A DNA stretch of 41,332 bases, taken from positions 1 to 41,332 of the forward strand of contig DATBFX010000396.1 in NCBI GenBank assembly GCA_036558305.1. The letters run 5' to 3'. Under the pieces are notes generated by a model. It was not told where the DNA came from and made no database searches. It saw nothing but the letters and a program-made list of their open reading frames with translations. This document shows, piece by piece, positions 6,626-13,232 of the stretch. Source of the DNA: DATBFX01 sp036558305. GTDB taxonomy: Bacteria; Chloroflexota; Chloroflexia; Thermomicrobiales; UBA6265. How positions within the stretch are numbered: position 1 is the stretch's first letter; the number at the start of each line of letters is the position of its first letter. The translations under genes and the position numbers were made by a program.

Positions 6626-8404
6626 TCAGTCCGCGGCCATCCCGCCCTGCCACTGCATGGTGTAGAGCCCGGCGTAGTAGCCGCCGCGCGCGATCAGCTC
6701 GTCGTGCGTCCCCATCTCGGCGATCAGGCCGTCGCGCATCACCACGACCTGATCGGCCTCGCGGATCGTCGAGAGCCGGTGGGCGATCACGAAGGAGGTC
6801 CGGTCTTTGAGCAGCTTGCGCAGGGCTGCCTGGATCTGGCGCTCCGTCTGCGTGTCGATGCTGCTCGTCGCCTCGTCGAGGATCAGGATGCGCGGTTGGG
6901 CGAGGAGGGCGCGGGCGAAGGAGAGGAGTTGCCGCTGGCCGACGGAGAGACTGGCGCCCCGCTCCTGCACCGGCGTGTCGTAGCCGTCCGCGAGGTCGAC
7001 GATGAAGTCGTGCGCGCCGACGACCCGCGCCGCCTCCTCGACCTCGGCGTTGGTCGCCTCCGGTCGGCCGAAGCGGATGTTCTCGCGGACGGTGCCGCCG
7101 AAGAGGAAGGTGTCCTGGAGGACGATCCCGAACTGGCTGCGCAACGACGCCTGGGTCACGTCGCGGACGTCGTGCCCGTCGATCCTGACCGCGCCGTCCC
7201 AGACGTCGGCGAACCGCATCAGCAGGTTGACGATGGTGCTCTTGCCGGCCCCGGTTTCGCCGACCAGGGCGATCGTTTGCCCCGGCGCGACGTGGAGATC
7301 GACGCCGTGCAGGACTTCGACTTCGCCGTAGCCGAAGGTGACGCCGTCGTAGTCGACGCGACCCGTGATCGGCGGCAAGGCGATCGCGTCGGGTTTGTCG
7401 CGCACCTCCGGCTCGACGTCGAGCACCTCGAAGATGCGCTCGCCGGCCGCCATCGCCGCCTGCAGCATGTTGTACTGCTGGCTGAGGTCGCGGATCGGGT
7501 CGAAAAAGCGGTCGATCAGGGCGATGAAGAGGACGAGTTGGCCGAGCGACAGGTGGTTGTTGAAGGCCAGGCGGCCGCCGAAGTAGAGCACGAGCGCGGA
7601 CGCGGTCGCCCCGATCAGGTTGACGGTCGGGAAGAGTAATGAGGAGAGCCGCGCCGCGTGGACCGAGGCGTCGTAGTTGGCGCGATTCAATTGGTCGAAG
7701 TGGCGGATGTTCTCCGGCTCGCGGACGTAGGCCTGGCTGACGCGCACCCCGGCGACGCTCTCGGCCAGGTTGCCGTTGACGATGCTCATCGTCCGCCGCG
7801 TCTGGCGGTAGGTCTCGACCGCGCGCACCCGCCAGCGGGCGGTGATCGCGACCATGATCGGCAGCACGATCAGCGTCAGCAGCGCCATCTGCCAGTTGGT
7901 GACGAGCATGAAGACGACGATGCCGATCAGGACCAGGACGTTGGAGACGATGCCGACCGCGCCGTCGCCGAAAAACTCCTGGATCACCGAGACGTCGTTC
8001 TGGATGCGGGTCATGATCCGGCCGACGCCGCGGCGGTCGATGTAGCCGATGCTCAATGTCTGGAGGTGCCGGAACATCGTGTTGCGCAGGTCGAAGACGA
8101 TCCGGTTGCCGAGCCAGGCCGTCAGGTAGAACTGCCCCCAACTCGCCAGGAACCGCACGATCAACGTCACCGCGAACGCCGCGCCGAGCAGGTTGAGCAC
8201 CCACTTCCGCTTGTGATCCGTGACCTCGTCCACGCCCACGCTGAAGAGTTTGGGGATGAGCAACTCACAACCGGTCGCGAGGGCGATCAGGAGCACCGCC
8301 GCGATCGCCCGCCGTCGGTAGGGCCGCACGAACGCCAGCAACCGCCGCACGATCCGCGCGTCGTACGCTTTCCCGAGCAGATCGTCCGGATCGACGTGCA
8401 TCAT
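6626..8404 (-). CDS. ABC exporter half (consensus ATPase subunit, TM288-like)
   Basis: 592 aa; six-helix exporter membrane domain (about 25-330) fused to an ATPase. Motifs: Walker A GETGAGKST, Q-loop VLQDTF, Walker B ILILDEATSS with the catalytic Glu, and H-loop IAHRLS with His. The signature is LSVGQ instead of LSGGQ. The start (DDLLGKAYDARIVRRLLAFVRPYRRR) is typical of the second subunit of heterodimeric exporters, whose non-canonical signature serves the partner's degenerate site. The expected partner is the protein at 18820-20589, which has the reciprocal changes. ATG 8404 opens the gene without a clear Shine-Dalgarno; a second ATG follows at once. Expected role: export of a hydrophobic compound or drug across the cytoplasmic membrane. 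Confidence 0.92.
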   Translation of the reverse strand: MMHVDPDDLLGKAYDARIVRRLLAFVRPYRRRAIAAVLLIALATGCELLIPKLFSVGVDEVTDHKRKWVLNLLGAAFAVTLIVRFLASWGQFYLTAWLGNRIVFDLRNTMFRHLQTLSIGYIDRRGVGRIMTRIQNDVSVIQEFFGDGAVGIVSNVLVLIGIVVFMLVTNWQMALLTLIVLPIMVAITARWRVRAVETYRQTRRTMSIVNGNLAESVAGVRVSQAYVREPENIRHFDQLNRANYDASVHAARLSSLLFPTVNLIGATASALVLYFGGRLAFNNHLSLGQLVLFIALIDRFFDPIRDLSQQYNMLQAAMAAGERIFEVLDVEPEVRDKPDAIALPPITGRVDYDGVTFGYGEVEVLHGVDLHVAPGQTIALVGETGAGKSTIVNLLMRFADVWDGAVRIDGHDVRDVTQASLRSQFGIVLQDTFLFGGTVRENIRFGRPEATNAEVEEAARVVGAHDFIVDLADGYDTPVQERGASLSVGQRQLLSFARALLAQPRILILDEATSSIDTQTERQIQAALRKLLKDRTSFVIAHRLSTIREADQVVVMRDGLIAEMGTHDELIARGGYYAGLYTMQWQGGMAAD

Positions 8405-8510
8405 GGCGAGGAGAACCTGTCAACTATCCTGATCGAGAGCAATGGCACACCGTATCGGGGAAAGGATACCTCTCCCGGCCGTAGGTGCCGATCGGTTTCA
8501 CGGCGCGCGA

Positions 8511-9488
8511 TCACGGAGCCGATTCATCACCGCTGACGACGCGTCGGATACGCCGGACGAAGTCGTCCCAATCATGACCCTTATGGGTCAGGATCTGAGA
8601 CGTGTCGAACCAGGCATCGGTGGTCGGCGAACCCCGCTTGAGTTTCTCGAAATCGATACCGCTCGTTCGAATGATCGTCCAACATTGCGCGTACGTGGCC
8701 TTGGCGCCCTGGTGCGATTTTTCTGCCTCGCCGCCGCGATTGTAGACGTTGGCCGCGTCCGATCCCCCTTTGACCTCGATGGCGATGACGTTGTGTGGGT
8801 GCCCTTCGGTCGTTTCTTGCACGGCAACGTCGGGGTCGTTTGAGAGAGCGACCGCAAACGTCCTTCCGTCTTTGGACGCGACAACCAGGGACCTCGCTCT
8901 CTTCTCGACAGGATACCCCGCCAGCGCCACCGCGATTGACTCCAGGACTCCCTTCATGGCAACCTGTCCGATCGTGTTGTTGGCACTCCCATAGAAGTTT
9001 GAACCGAGGGTGAGGAACTGCAATTCGGGAATATCACGAGCCGACAGGGCCGGCGAGATCGCTCGGACCAATTCCGCGAGCACATCCCCGATCGCGGCAC
9101 AAAAGTCGGGCAAAAGCTGCCGCGTTGCGGGCAGGGGTATGCCCTCGCTCTCCATTTTGCGAAATGGCGACATGCCGGTCGGACCGCGGTAGAAACTCTT
9201 CTGTCCGATGCCGGTCAGCAAGCGGTAATAGCCGACCAGGGAGGGTTTCGTTTCCAGCACGACCGGCGTCGGGAATACGTGCTCGTCGCGGATGCCGAGT
9301 CGAGCAAGCATCTGCAGCACGTCGGCAGGTGCGAATTCGAGCAATTGGCGTTTGACCGTCTCTTGATCGACGCCGGCCAGCACGTCGCTCAGCGCATCAA
9401 CCGTCCAGGTCTTGCGCGCTGCGAGTAAGAGTTCGTGAAAGCCGACCTGACGTGTTGCGCGCGGAGGAAGGAGCGGGCGATCAGTCAC
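8511..9488 (-). CDS. Type II restriction endonuclease, XcyI-like PD-(D/E)XK
   Basis: 325 aa from GTG 9488, which overlaps the methyltransferase stop by 8 nt; ATGs at 9530 and 9521 would give a 50-nt or 41-nt overlap and are possible. The catalytic core is NDPDVAV (Asp 218/220) followed after about 18 residues by IAIEVKGG (Glu 238, Lys 240), the PD-(D/E)XK pattern. It continues with DAANVYNRGGEAEKSHQ, a segment I associate with the XcyI family. YYRLLTGIGQKSFYR (88-101) is another family-like stretch. Length suits this family. Family recognition, and hence the predicted CCCGGG target, is from memory of motifs, not a search. Together with the N4-cytosine-type methyltransferase it makes a restriction-modification pair. 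Confidence 0.8.
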   Translation of the reverse strand: MTDRPLLPPRATRQVGFHELLLAARKTWTVDALSDVLAGVDQETVKRQLLEFAPADVLQMLARLGIRDEHVFPTPVVLETKPSLVGYYRLLTGIGQKSFYRGPTGMSPFRKMESEGIPLPATRQLLPDFCAAIGDVLAELVRAISPALSARDIPELQFLTLGSNFYGSANNTIGQVAMKGVLESIAVALAGYPVEKRARSLVVASKDGRTFAVALSNDPDVAVQETTEGHPHNVIAIEVKGGSDAANVYNRGGEAEKSHQGAKATYAQCWTIIRTSGIDFEKLKRGSPTTDAWFDTSQILTHKGHDWDDFVRRIRRVVSGDESAP

Positions 9489-10434
9489 GAATGACCGCCC
9501 CGTTGAGCCGCCTCTCCGCATCGGCCGCATAATCGGGGTTCAGCTCGATGCCGACGAAACGCCGCTGGAGACGCAGTGCGACCAGACCCGCGGCACCGGA
9601 GCCGAGGAACGGGTCGAGTATCACGTCGCCCCGGCGACTCGTGAGCGTGAGGCATGGCTCGACCAATTTCGTGGGAAACATCGCCTCGTGGGCGTGCTTG
9701 TTGGGTTCCGTGTTGATGTCCCAGACCGTCCGCAGGTTCCGCTCGTTCGGGCCGCGAATGACCTCATTGTCGTAGAGATAGCGCTCGCTCTTTGAGAAGA
9801 GGAAGACGTACTCGTGGCTGCGAGTCGGGCGATCCTTGACCGACTCGGGTTGGGCATTGGGCTTATTCCAGATGCAGTCGGCTCGCAGATACCATCCGGC
9901 GGATTGCAGTGCAAACGCGAGGCGCCACGGAACCCCAATCAAATCCTTCGGCTTCAGCCCATCCGGCGTCGGCGGGCGAACATCCATCGCTCGCGCCGGA
10001 TTCTTCTTGTCGGGCGCACGCCAGGTCCGACCGCCCGACGTGTAGGAGTCACCGATGTTCAGCCAAAGCGTGCCGTCCTCGCGCACGACACGCCGCACCT
10101 GCTCGAAAACCGCGACGAGACTGTCAACGTACGCCGTCAGCGACGATTCGAGGCCGATCTGACCCTCGATGTCGTAATTGCGCAGACTCCAATATGGCGG
10201 CGATGTGATGCAGGTCTGGAAAGCGCAATCTGGCAACGCCTCAAGAACGTGCTTGGCGTCCCCAATGACGATTGCCGATTCCGTCGCACTGGGATCGAAA
10301 AGGCCTCGCCGTCTGGCCGATAGTTCGGCGGCACCGAAGATGCGGACGAGTGGTTCGAGTTGGAGCAGGGGACGTTGGAGTGGCGCTTCACCGCGCGTTC
10401 TGATGAGTTCGTCTTGTCTGTACGTATAGCTCAT
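9481..10434 (-). CDS. DNA (cytosine-N4 type) methyltransferase of the restriction-modification pair
   Basis: 317 aa. The catalytic motif TSPPYW (77-82) precedes the SAM-binding motif DPFLGSG (274-280) and FVGIELN (293-299): the beta-class order. SPPYW is characteristic of N4-cytosine enzymes such as those of the XcyI/Cfr9I/SmaI group, but some N6-adenine enzymes also carry it. A target-recognition segment lies at about 135-200. ATG 10434 is supported by a promoter whose -10 lies only 7 nt upstream, implying a leaderless transcript. The sense of the pair (methylase first, endonuclease coupled behind it) would let protection precede cutting after transfer. Codon use looks less extremely GC-rich than in neighbouring genes. 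Confidence 0.88.
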   Translation of the reverse strand: MSYTYRQDELIRTRGEAPLQRPLLQLEPLVRIFGAAELSARRRGLFDPSATESAIVIGDAKHVLEALPDCAFQTCITSPPYWSLRNYDIEGQIGLESSLTAYVDSLVAVFEQVRRVVREDGTLWLNIGDSYTSGGRTWRAPDKKNPARAMDVRPPTPDGLKPKDLIGVPWRLAFALQSAGWYLRADCIWNKPNAQPESVKDRPTRSHEYVFLFSKSERYLYDNEVIRGPNERNLRTVWDINTEPNKHAHEAMFPTKLVEPCLTLTSRRGDVILDPFLGSGAAGLVALRLQRRFVGIELNPDYAADAERRLNGAVIRD

Positions 10435-10441
10435 GGGTTCC

Positions 10442-10470
10442 AGTCTACGGCACGACGAAAACCCCGTCAA
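10442..10470 (-). promoter_or_regulatory. Promoter for a leaderless methyltransferase mRNA
   Basis: On the minus strand TTGACG (10470-10465), a 17-nt spacer, then TAGACT (10447-10442). The ATG at 10434 starts 7 nt beyond the -10, about where transcription should begin, and only a weak GGAA precedes it. Confidence 0.65.
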
Positions 10471-10499
10471 ATATCGAAAGGGAGCGTCGTCGTCGTTGC

Positions 10500-10562
10500 C
10501 TATGGCACGATCCGCGCGTCGTACGCCTTCCCCGGTAAATCGTCCGGATCGACGTTCATCAT
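10500..10562 (-). pseudogene. 21-codon stub duplicating the 5' end of the ABC exporter gene
   Basis: Reads MMNVDPDDLPGKAYDARIVP and stops. By my alignment 51 of the first 57 bases match the start of the ABC gene at 8404-8348 (MMHVDPDDLLGKAYDARIV), and similarity continues about 30 bases into the upstream region. The differences include synonymous and conservative changes, so it is a diverged copy, not a fresh target-site duplication. The reading frame ends at TAG 10500-10502, exactly where similarity stops. It lies just upstream of the methyltransferase promoter, so the restriction-modification unit is flanked on both sides by the same ABC 5' sequence. Confidence 0.8.
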
Positions 10563-10636
10563 GGCGAAGATTTCCTGTCCCCGAGAGCACGATCGGGTTG
10601 CCTCGCCCGATCATCATACGCTGCCGGCGTGATAGT

Positions 10637-10675
10637 GACGACCGGGCGGCTGTGTGGTCAGCCGTCCCGGTCGTC
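10637..10675. terminator. Strong hairpin between the small gene and the ABC stub
   Basis: GACGACCGGG-CGGCTG pairs with CAGCCG-T-CCCGGTCGTC around a TGTGGT loop: 16 pairs with one bulge. It lies 85 bases past the stop of the 66-aa gene. No T tract is present, so terminator function is inferred from position. Confidence 0.5.
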
Positions 10676-10759
10676 GCGTGGGGTGGGGGAGGAAGAGGAG
10701 AGAAGCGGTCTGCGATCACGTGCCGCCGGAGTCGGCGACCTTTGGGTCCGCCTACCGGT

Positions 10760-10960
10760 TCACCGGACCCACGGGCCACCGTAGAGGATCGCGTTCACTT
10801 CCCAGCGGACCCGGTCCTCCGCGGCGCGCATGGCGCCGTTGAGGCGAGCAAGTTCGCGGTCGGTTGCGTTCTCCGCCAACGGCACCTCGAACGATTTGGC
10901 ATGCGACGGCACGACGACGAGCGACAATATCAGCCTGCGGCGCCCAAACGCGATCGTCAT
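10760..10960 (-). CDS. Small hypothetical protein (66 aa)
   Basis: ATG 10960 is preceded by GGAGG with 7 nt spacing, the best ribosome site in this stretch. The product begins MTIAFGRRRLILSLVVVPSHAK and continues with an acidic/amphipathic helix (NATDRELARLNGAMRAAEDRVRWEVNAIL). I do not recognise it. It has no cysteines and only a short hydrophobic run, not long enough for a clear membrane segment. It is separated from the DUF1264 gene upstream by 164 bases and from the ABC stub downstream by a strong hairpin. It could be a small regulatory or structural protein; a chance frame is less likely given the ribosome site. Confidence 0.5.
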   Translation of the reverse strand: MTIAFGRRRLILSLVVVPSHAKSFEVPLAENATDRELARLNGAMRAAEDRVRWEVNAILYGGPWVR

Positions 10961-11080
10961 TAGGACCCTCCGAGGGCAACGTTACGACCCAACGCATGAG
11001 CAGCGCCGAACGCGAGCCGATTGCCCGCGGTTGGCCCGGATCATTAGGACGCGCCAGTCGTGGCTTTGTGAGATGCGAGC

Positions 11081-11111
11081 GGGACCAAGCGCGCCAACGT
11101 GGCTTGGTCCC
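11081..11111 (-). terminator. Hairpin downstream of the DUF1264 gene
   Basis: GGGACCAAGC (11081-11090) pairs perfectly with GCTTGGTCCC (11102-11111), loop 11 nt, 13 bases after the stop at 11125-11127. No T run. Confidence 0.5.
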
Positions 11112-11124
11112 ACCACAAACGACC

Positions 11125-11652
11125 CTACTGCATGATCCGCACGCTCGGCTGCCCCACCGGGAGATCGCTCGCGCTGGGATCCCAGAGCAGGTAGACCTTG
11201 CCGTAGGTCTCTTCGGCCGCCGCGACGACGGTTGCCGCCTCGTCCGGCGACAGGTCGGGCAGCGTCGCCTCGACCTTCGGCAATTCGGTCTTGTGGTAGT
11301 GCCAGAGTTTTTGCTCCGCCGGATCGAAGCCGTCGTAGACCTCCGGGCTGACGATCGTCTCGGCGGCCACCAGGTGGGCGTCGTCCGCTTCGCCGTCGAA
11401 GATCAGGCACTCGATCATGCCGCCGCCGACGGTCTTGCAGTAGTGGTGGGCGATCATCGCCGGATCGCCGGGGAAGTGCATCTTGGCGTCGAGGTGGAGC
11501 GTGAATCCCTCGAACGGTTTGCCTTCGGTCGTCGCGATCGCTTCGCCCGATGAGGGATGCTGATGGGCGTCGGTCAGCCGCGGCGCGATCCCGAGCAGCC
11601 CCACCAATCCGAGCAGCAGCAGGCACAAGCCCACGATCGAGAGACGGCGCAT
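11125..11652 (-). CDS. DUF1264 (OBAP-like) protein with N-terminal hydrophobic segment
   Basis: 175 aa. ATG 11652 has TGGAGG 7 nt upstream; ATGs at 11670 and 11724 are alternatives. Residues 1-20 (MRRLSIVGLCLLLLGLVGLLG) form a signal peptide or anchor. The body matches the DUF1264 pattern: GKPFEGFTLHLDAKMHFPGDP, AHHYCKTV--GMIECLIFDG, LVAAETIVSPEVYDGFDPAEQKLWHYHKTEL, and ETYGKVYLLWDP. The family is best known from plant oil-body-associated proteins and is also found in bacteria; no biochemical activity is established. The conserved His/Cys (HHYCK, WHYHK) suggest metal or ligand binding, which is inference. It stands alone on this strand. Confidence 0.8.
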   Translation of the reverse strand: MRRLSIVGLCLLLLGLVGLLGIAPRLTDAHQHPSSGEAIATTEGKPFEGFTLHLDAKMHFPGDPAMIAHHYCKTVGGGMIECLIFDGEADDAHLVAAETIVSPEVYDGFDPAEQKLWHYHKTELPKVEATLPDLSPDEAATVVAAAEETYGKVYLLWDPSASDLPVGQPSVRIMQ

Positions 11653-12077
11653 CGAGTGGCCTCCAGTCATGATTCTCGAGGTGGTCGGCGTCCGATCGGT
11701 CGTGTTCACTTCTGGCCGATACATGGCGACGTTTCCTTTCCGCGCGGTCATTCCGTGACCGACGCAGCCGTGTCCCAGGCCCGGCACGCGGCCTGGCCGA
11801 CAGGTCACTCACTCGATTGGACGATCTGGGGTTCGTCAGATTTGAAGACGCTCGCAGAAGTCGGTGGCGCTCCGCCACCGAGAGCGCGTTCGCGGGCTCC
11901 GCCACGATCCGAGCACCGCTATCCGGGGCCCGCGACGCGCCTCTCCCTCATCCTGCGACCACCATGACCACGCTTCACCCAACGACGATCGATGCACGGC
12001 AATTGAGTGCTTCTTCGGGCAACCGATGTGGACCGCATATCTCCACGACCTCGCTGCCCGTCTTTCGGTCATCGCGA
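11653..12077. other. Gene-free stretch with a small hairpin
   Basis: No frame in these 425 bases has a plausible start and composition. CGGTGGCG/CGCCACCG (11862-11880, 3-nt loop) is the only clear inverted repeat. The region must hold the promoter of the DUF1264 gene, but I see no convincing -35/-10 pair. Confidence 0.5.
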
Positions 12078-12926
12078 TTAGGCCTCGATCGGCGCCCCGA
12101 TCAGCGACCCCCACTCGGTCCAACTGCCGTCGTAGTTGCGGACGTTGGGGTGGCCGAGCAGTTCGGTGAGGACGAACCAGGTGTGGGCGCTGCGCTCGCC
12201 GATCCGGCAGTAGGCGATCGTCGGCGTCTCGGCCGTGATCCCCTGGCCGCCGTAGAGGGTCTGCAACGCGGCGGCGGACTTGAACGTGCCGTCCTCGGCC
12301 ACGGCGGAGGCCCAGGGGATGCTCCGGGCGCCGGGGACGTGGCCGCCCCGCTGCGCCCCCTCCTGCGGCAGGTTTTCCGGGGCGAGCAGCTCGCCATCGA
12401 ACTCCCTCGGCGAGCGGACGTCGACCAGCGCGACCGCACCACCGCCGATCGTGGCGGCGACGTCGTCGCGGAAGGCACGGAGGCGGCGATCCGGTTCCGC
12501 CGCGCGATACGTCGCCGTGCGTGCCGTGGGTGCGGCCTGGGTCAGGACGCGTCCCTCGTCGAGCCAGCGTTGTCGCCCGCCGTTCATCAGGGCGACGTCG
12601 GCATGCCCGTAGAGCTTAAACAGCCAGTAGGCGAAGGCGGCGAACCAGTTGTGGTTGTCGCCGTAGAGGACGGCCAGCGTGTCGTTGGCGATCCCCGAGC
12701 GCGACAGCAGCGCCTCCCACTCGTCCTTGGTCGGGATGTCGCGCACCGGCCGGCGTTGGAGATCGTTCTGCCAGTGCCAGCCGACCGCGCCGTTGATGTG
12801 CCCGGCGTCGTAGGCGCCGGTATCGACGTCCACCTCGACCAGCCGCACGTTCGCGTCGCCGCCGTGCGCCGCCACCCAGGCCGTGGTGACGAGCGTATGG
12901 GGATGCGCGTAACCATTGGTCTGCAT
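12078..12926 (-). CDS. Thiosulfate/3-mercaptopyruvate sulfurtransferase (two rhodanese domains)
   Basis: 282 aa. ATG 12926 has GGAGG about 7 nt upstream. Two rhodanese domains: an inactive N-terminal one (about 15-130; VEVDVDTGAYDAGHINGAVGW, LYGDNHNWFAAFAYW) and a C-terminal one (about 155-275; ALVDVRSPREFDGE, GHVPGARSIPW). The C-terminal domain has the active-site loop YCRIGERSAHTWF, with catalytic Cys 240. The enzyme moves sulfane sulfur from thiosulfate or mercaptopyruvate to an acceptor such as cyanide or thiols. Length and domain order are normal for the family. It lies 304 bases past LuxR paralogue 1 on the same strand, probably transcribed on its own. Bases 12927-13168 upstream show no gene. 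Confidence 0.9.
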   Translation of the reverse strand: MQTNGYAHPHTLVTTAWVAAHGGDANVRLVEVDVDTGAYDAGHINGAVGWHWQNDLQRRPVRDIPTKDEWEALLSRSGIANDTLAVLYGDNHNWFAAFAYWLFKLYGHADVALMNGGRQRWLDEGRVLTQAAPTARTATYRAAEPDRRLRAFRDDVAATIGGGAVALVDVRSPREFDGELLAPENLPQEGAQRGGHVPGARSIPWASAVAEDGTFKSAAALQTLYGGQGITAETPTIAYCRIGERSAHTWFVLTELLGHPNVRNYDGSWTEWGSLIGAPIEA

Positions 12927-13168
12927 CGCCGTTCCTCCCATCGATCACGTCGACCGAAACCGCATCGCCGGTCCCTCCGGCGACCGTATCCCTGGCTCAT
13001 CCCGGTCCGGACGCTATCGCGCAACCGGCCGCGGCGCGGCTGCCCGTCCGGATGAACCACCGCCAGGCTACGTGGTGGGCAGGCACCGCGCATCGGACAC
13101 CTGCCCCATTTGCGAGACGCAGGGCACTCGGGACGGACTAGGGCAGATGCCCCATAGAGGAAAGTGAA

Positions 13169-13232
13169 GAGCTTCGAGCTTCGAGCTTGGGCAGCGGGTT
13201 CCTCGAAGCTCGAAGCTCGAAGCTCGAAGCTC
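13169..13232. repeat. Palindromic 7-bp array (CGAAGCT/AGCTTCG) abutting a stop codon
   Basis: Three inverted units at 13169-13188 and about four at 13203-13232, separated by 14 bases. The array begins at the TGA (13231-13233) of LuxR paralogue 1, so its transcript would fold into a long hairpin straight after the stop. The same unit is found inside that gene at 15007-15070. Confidence 0.9.

Noticed and set aside
8347..10563. Composite transposon carrying the R-M genes
   Set aside because: No transposase gene, no terminal inverted repeats and no short target duplication; the flanking similarity is diverged coding sequence of an ABC gene.
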